A stretch of DNA of 33,200 bases from an uncultured Bacteroidales bacterium (GTDB taxonomy: Bacteria; Bacteroidota; Bacteroidia; Bacteroidales; WCHB1-69): contig ONHS01000051.1 of assembly GCA_900317715.1 (NCBI GenBank), forward strand, positions 1-33,200, in the 5' to 3' direction. A program made the translations under genes and the position numbers. Below are positions 31,324 to 33,200 of this stretch, in pieces (position 1 is the first letter of the stretch; every line of letters starts with the position of its first letter). The notes under the pieces were generated by a model, which did no database searches, was not told the DNA's origin, and saw nothing but the letters and a program-made list of their open reading frames with translations.

Positions 31324-32475
31324 TCAATGCCAACCGTCAATGTCAATGCCGACGAAATCGCCCTTTTGGTCGAACGTGTAGGCGGCCCACATTTTGTAGT
31401 AGTCGATGTTTGGATAATACCAGATGTGGATGACGTAGTGCTTGTCCACGACTTCCAAGGAGATAAGTTTACCGTATTTCTTGAAGTCGCGTCCGCGGCG
31501 GGACATGTCATCGCGGATAAATGACAGCATCTTGTTGATATGAGGCACTTTCAGTAACTTTTCTGCCGTAAGATTTCCAGAAAACAAATTCTTCGCTCCT
31601 GTGAACAGCCATGTTCCATCTTGCCGATAACCTTTTTGAATGCTGTCGCTAAAAACAATGTAATGGAGTTTACCTTTATAGTTTACCTCGATGTAAACAT
31701 TCGTGGTATCGGCAGGTTTTTCCACTTTTGTCCGCACTTTTTTGGGTAACTGGTTGTATGTTATGACCTTTTCTCGATACAGGGTTCCATTTCTGAAAAT
31801 GCACTTACGGCTTAATCCATGCGGCTCCGTGCTGCGTCCTTTTACTGTGATAATTTCTGGACCGTTGACATAATAGTGCAAAATTTGACCTTTTGATAAA
31901 TTGAGTACGGCATTCCAATAATCATCTCCGCCATCCCAAACCATTAAATATCTGCTGTTTAAACAGTCGTATTCTCCAGGAATGGCGAAGTTGATGCTCA
32001 CACAAGTGTCGCCGTCTTCTTCCACATAAAAGATGTATTGACGGACGTATTGATAAAACCGGGGAGCCGTGAGGGCGCGTTGAATAGTTTGGGAAGAGTC
32101 GGCTTTAAGATCCAGTTCTTTGGCTAACAAGATTTCAGCACGCTGAACCTCTTTCAGCCCAGCATGAATGGTGATGCCTTCAGAAGAGTTCGATGTATGC
32201 TCCCAAATAGACATGTAACCACGAAAGGGTTTGATCTCATGGTAATTCAGCAAATAACCGACAATACCTTTGTCATTGCGGCATTCATAAAACGTGATGC
32301 TCGTGTCTATATAGGAGCACAGTTGTTTGGCAATGGGGCTTTTGTAACTCGAGGTGTCATGCGTTACCGGAGAGATTTCCGTTACGGGAATCGGTCGCAA
32401 GTGTTCCAATTCCTGAGAGAAAGAATTCCCCATGGTCAGCAGTAACAGTGTGGATATGATGATAATCTTTTTCAT
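31324..32475 (-). CDS. Exported protein of unknown function
   Basis: I do not recognise this 383-residue protein. It has a signal peptide (MKKIIIISTLLLLTMGNSFS, cleavage near FSQ). The body is rich in strands and aromatics (YQYVRQYIFYVEEDGDTCVS, YLMVWDGGDDYWNAVLNL) and ends with HVIHIWYYPNIDYYKMWAAY-like and FDQKGDFVGIDIDGW segments. It starts 18 bases after the HigA-like frame ends and has no promoter box of its own nearby, so it is probably transcribed from the promoter at 32872. It shows no lipobox or metal motif. Confidence 0.7.
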   Translation of the reverse strand: MKKIIIISTLLLLTMGNSFSQELEHLRPIPVTEISPVTHDTSSYKSPIAKQLCSYIDTSITFYECRNDKGIVGYLLNYHEIKPFRGYMSIWEHTSNSSEGITIHAGLKEVQRAEILLAKELDLKADSSQTIQRALTAPRFYQYVRQYIFYVEEDGDTCVSINFAIPGEYDCLNSRYLMVWDGGDDYWNAVLNLSKGQILHYYVNGPEIITVKGRSTEPHGLSRKCIFRNGTLYREKVITYNQLPKKVRTKVEKPADTTNVYIEVNYKGKLHYIVFSDSIQKGYRQDGTWLFTGAKNLFSGNLTAEKLLKVPHINKMLSFIRDDMSRRGRDFKKYGKLISLEVVDKHYVIHIWYYPNIDYYKMWAAYTFDQKGDFVGIDIDGWH

Positions 32476-32493
32476 AATGAGAGGCTCTCAATG

Positions 32494-32806
32494 CTACAGT
32501 GCCGTGGCGATCTTGCGGACGGCGGAGAGACGGCGGAGGAAGGAACGGTCGCGCTTGGTGGTGATCATGTCGTAACGTGTCTGTAGTGCAAGCAAAGGCT
32601 CGGCGTCCAGATCAAGTGCGGTGGCAATCAAAATGGCCATTTCTGTGTTAAGTGGTCGCTTGCCATTCAGGATTTCGTTTAATTGCGTGTAGGAAACACC
32701 TATTTCAGTCGCCAACTTCCGTTGCGAGATGCCGCGATATTCTATTTCGTCCTTGATTACCTCGCCAGGGTGTGTGGGGGTATAGGGTGAGATTGTTGGC
32801 GATCAT
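32494..32806 (-). pseudogene. higA: HigA-type antitoxin (XRE family) with a frameshift in a C5 tract
   Basis: The ATG at 32806 opens MIANNLTLYP, then the frame breaks. One frame away the expected sequence resumes: THPGEVIKDEIEYRGISQRK, LATEIGVSYTQLNEILNGKR (the helix-turn-helix) and PLLALQTRYDMI. Removing one C from the CCCCC run (G5 at 32776-32780 on the plus strand) restores an uninterrupted HigA of about 103 residues. A shorter 73-residue product from TTG (32715) is possible but would lack the first helix. No HigB-like toxin gene is seen on either side, so this is an orphan. Confidence 0.8.
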
Positions 32807-32871
32807 ATTGTCTTTAACTCCAGGAATATGTTATAGATATCCTTTTTCAAACGTCACAAACATAACAGTGG

Positions 32872-32879
32872 CAAAAGTA
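32872..32879 (-). promoter_or_regulatory. -7 promoter box for the higA-like gene
   Basis: The minus strand reads TACTTTTG, 65 bases before the ATG at 32806. Its position leaves no room for an upstream toxin gene in the same operon. Confidence 0.62.
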
Positions 32880-32899
32880 CAATAAATTTCAACGTCTTC

Positions 32900-33200
32900 T
32901 CATTTTTGCGAAGATTTTTTTCCTTTCTTCGCATACTTCTCCTTCACAATCTCAAACGACCCTGCGACCAGCTCTTTGAGCAGTTCGTCGGCGATGGTTG
33001 GCAGGTCGATGCCGATCCAGTATTTGGCGCTGAAGTGGCTGTCGGGGGGTGTCACGCCCTCGGCGGTGTCGAGCAGTTCGGGGATGCGTTCGGGCGGACA
33101 TTTCACCACCACGGTGAACTCGTGAAGGTCGCAATAGCAGAAGGTGTGGCCGCAGACGTAAAACACCAACAAGGTGTCGCCACCGGGCATCTTCGCAAAG
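32900..33200 (-). CDS. YjbR/MmcQ family (CyaY-like) DNA-binding protein, partial
   Basis: The visible C-terminal 100 residues match YjbR/MmcQ: DTLLVFYVCGHTFCYCDLHE, then FTVVVKCPPERIPELLDTAEG, SAKYWIGIDL and DELLKELVAGSFEIVKEKYA. The frame is open to the right edge (FAK precedes the in-frame Met at 33190), so the N-terminus lies outside. The tail is lysine-rich (KKGKKSSQK). The family has a CyaY-like fold and is thought to bind DNA; function unknown. Confidence 0.85.
   Translation of the reverse strand, partial: FAKMPGGDTLLVFYVCGHTFCYCDLHEFTVVVKCPPERIPELLDTAEGVTPPDSHFSAKYWIGIDLPTIADELLKELVAGSFEIVKEKYAKKGKKSSQK

Noticed and set aside
32807..32871. HigB toxin remnant upstream of higA
   Set aside because: The stretch is too short, has stops in the higA frame, and is just the leader behind the promoter box.

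Overview
The window comes from a member of the Bacteroidetes, most likely an anaerobic Bacteroidales from a gut-like habitat. Promoters follow the Bacteroidetes -7 pattern TAnnTTTG, Shine-Dalgarno sites are largely absent, and there are many exported proteins and Bacteroidetes lipoproteins. The families also fit: the exported SYQAVVRD-type protein, a FISUMP-domain protein, SbsA-type Ig lipoproteins and PorT-like barrels. A lysine-fermentation dehydrogenase (kdd) points to amino-acid fermentation. This placement is inferred from families and signals, not from a marker-gene tree.

Layout. 1-1.75 kb (-): 5' part of miaA, a pRiA4b ORF-3-like protein, and a YebC-family regulator. 2.0-7.6 kb (+): kdd, an M49-like metallopeptidase lipoprotein, recF, tRNA-Pro and tRNA-Arg, prs. 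7.7-9.3 kb (-): a TPR-like lipoprotein, def, and a ruvX remnant. 9.4-16.1 kb (-): a surface locus of four exported proteins, two of them long paralogues with glycine-rich beta-repeat C-termini, one coiled-coil protein broken by a frameshift, and one FISUMP protein. 16.5-21.5 kb (+): glnS, a small helical-repeat protein, a Na+/Pi cotransporter with a PhoU-like tail, and a small outer-membrane barrel. 21.5-29.5 kb (-): an Ig-like lipoprotein, a GNAT acetyltransferase, a barrel protein, an M48 peptidase, an Arc-type ribbon-helix-helix protein, an SPFH membrane protein and an RlmI-like rRNA methyltransferase. 29.6-32.9 kb (-): an accessory, toxin-antitoxin-flavoured stretch with a DUF4160/DUF2442 pair, a Fic protein with its own DNA-binding domain, an exported unknown and a frameshifted HigA-like antitoxin. 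The right edge holds part of a YjbR/MmcQ-family gene.

Most of the window is housekeeping, but three things stand out. First, nearly every spacer is filled with degenerate short 'word' arrays (for example TTAGCAGTTAGTAG, ACAGCCAATAGCC, GGGAATAGGG, TCATCG, TAAGTCA). These repeatedly contain the stop codon of the adjoining gene and often form large inverted repeats. Second, a palindromic REP-like element (CCTAGGG...CCCTAGG plus a GGGCT...AGCCC hairpin) recurs three times in full and once in part. Third, three genes are broken: ruvX has lost its middle, which puts its N-terminal half in frame with def; the SYQAVVRD coiled-coil gene has lost an internal segment; and higA carries a one-base frameshift in a C5 tract. 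Either these reflect real gene decay or some are assembly errors; the sequence alone cannot decide.
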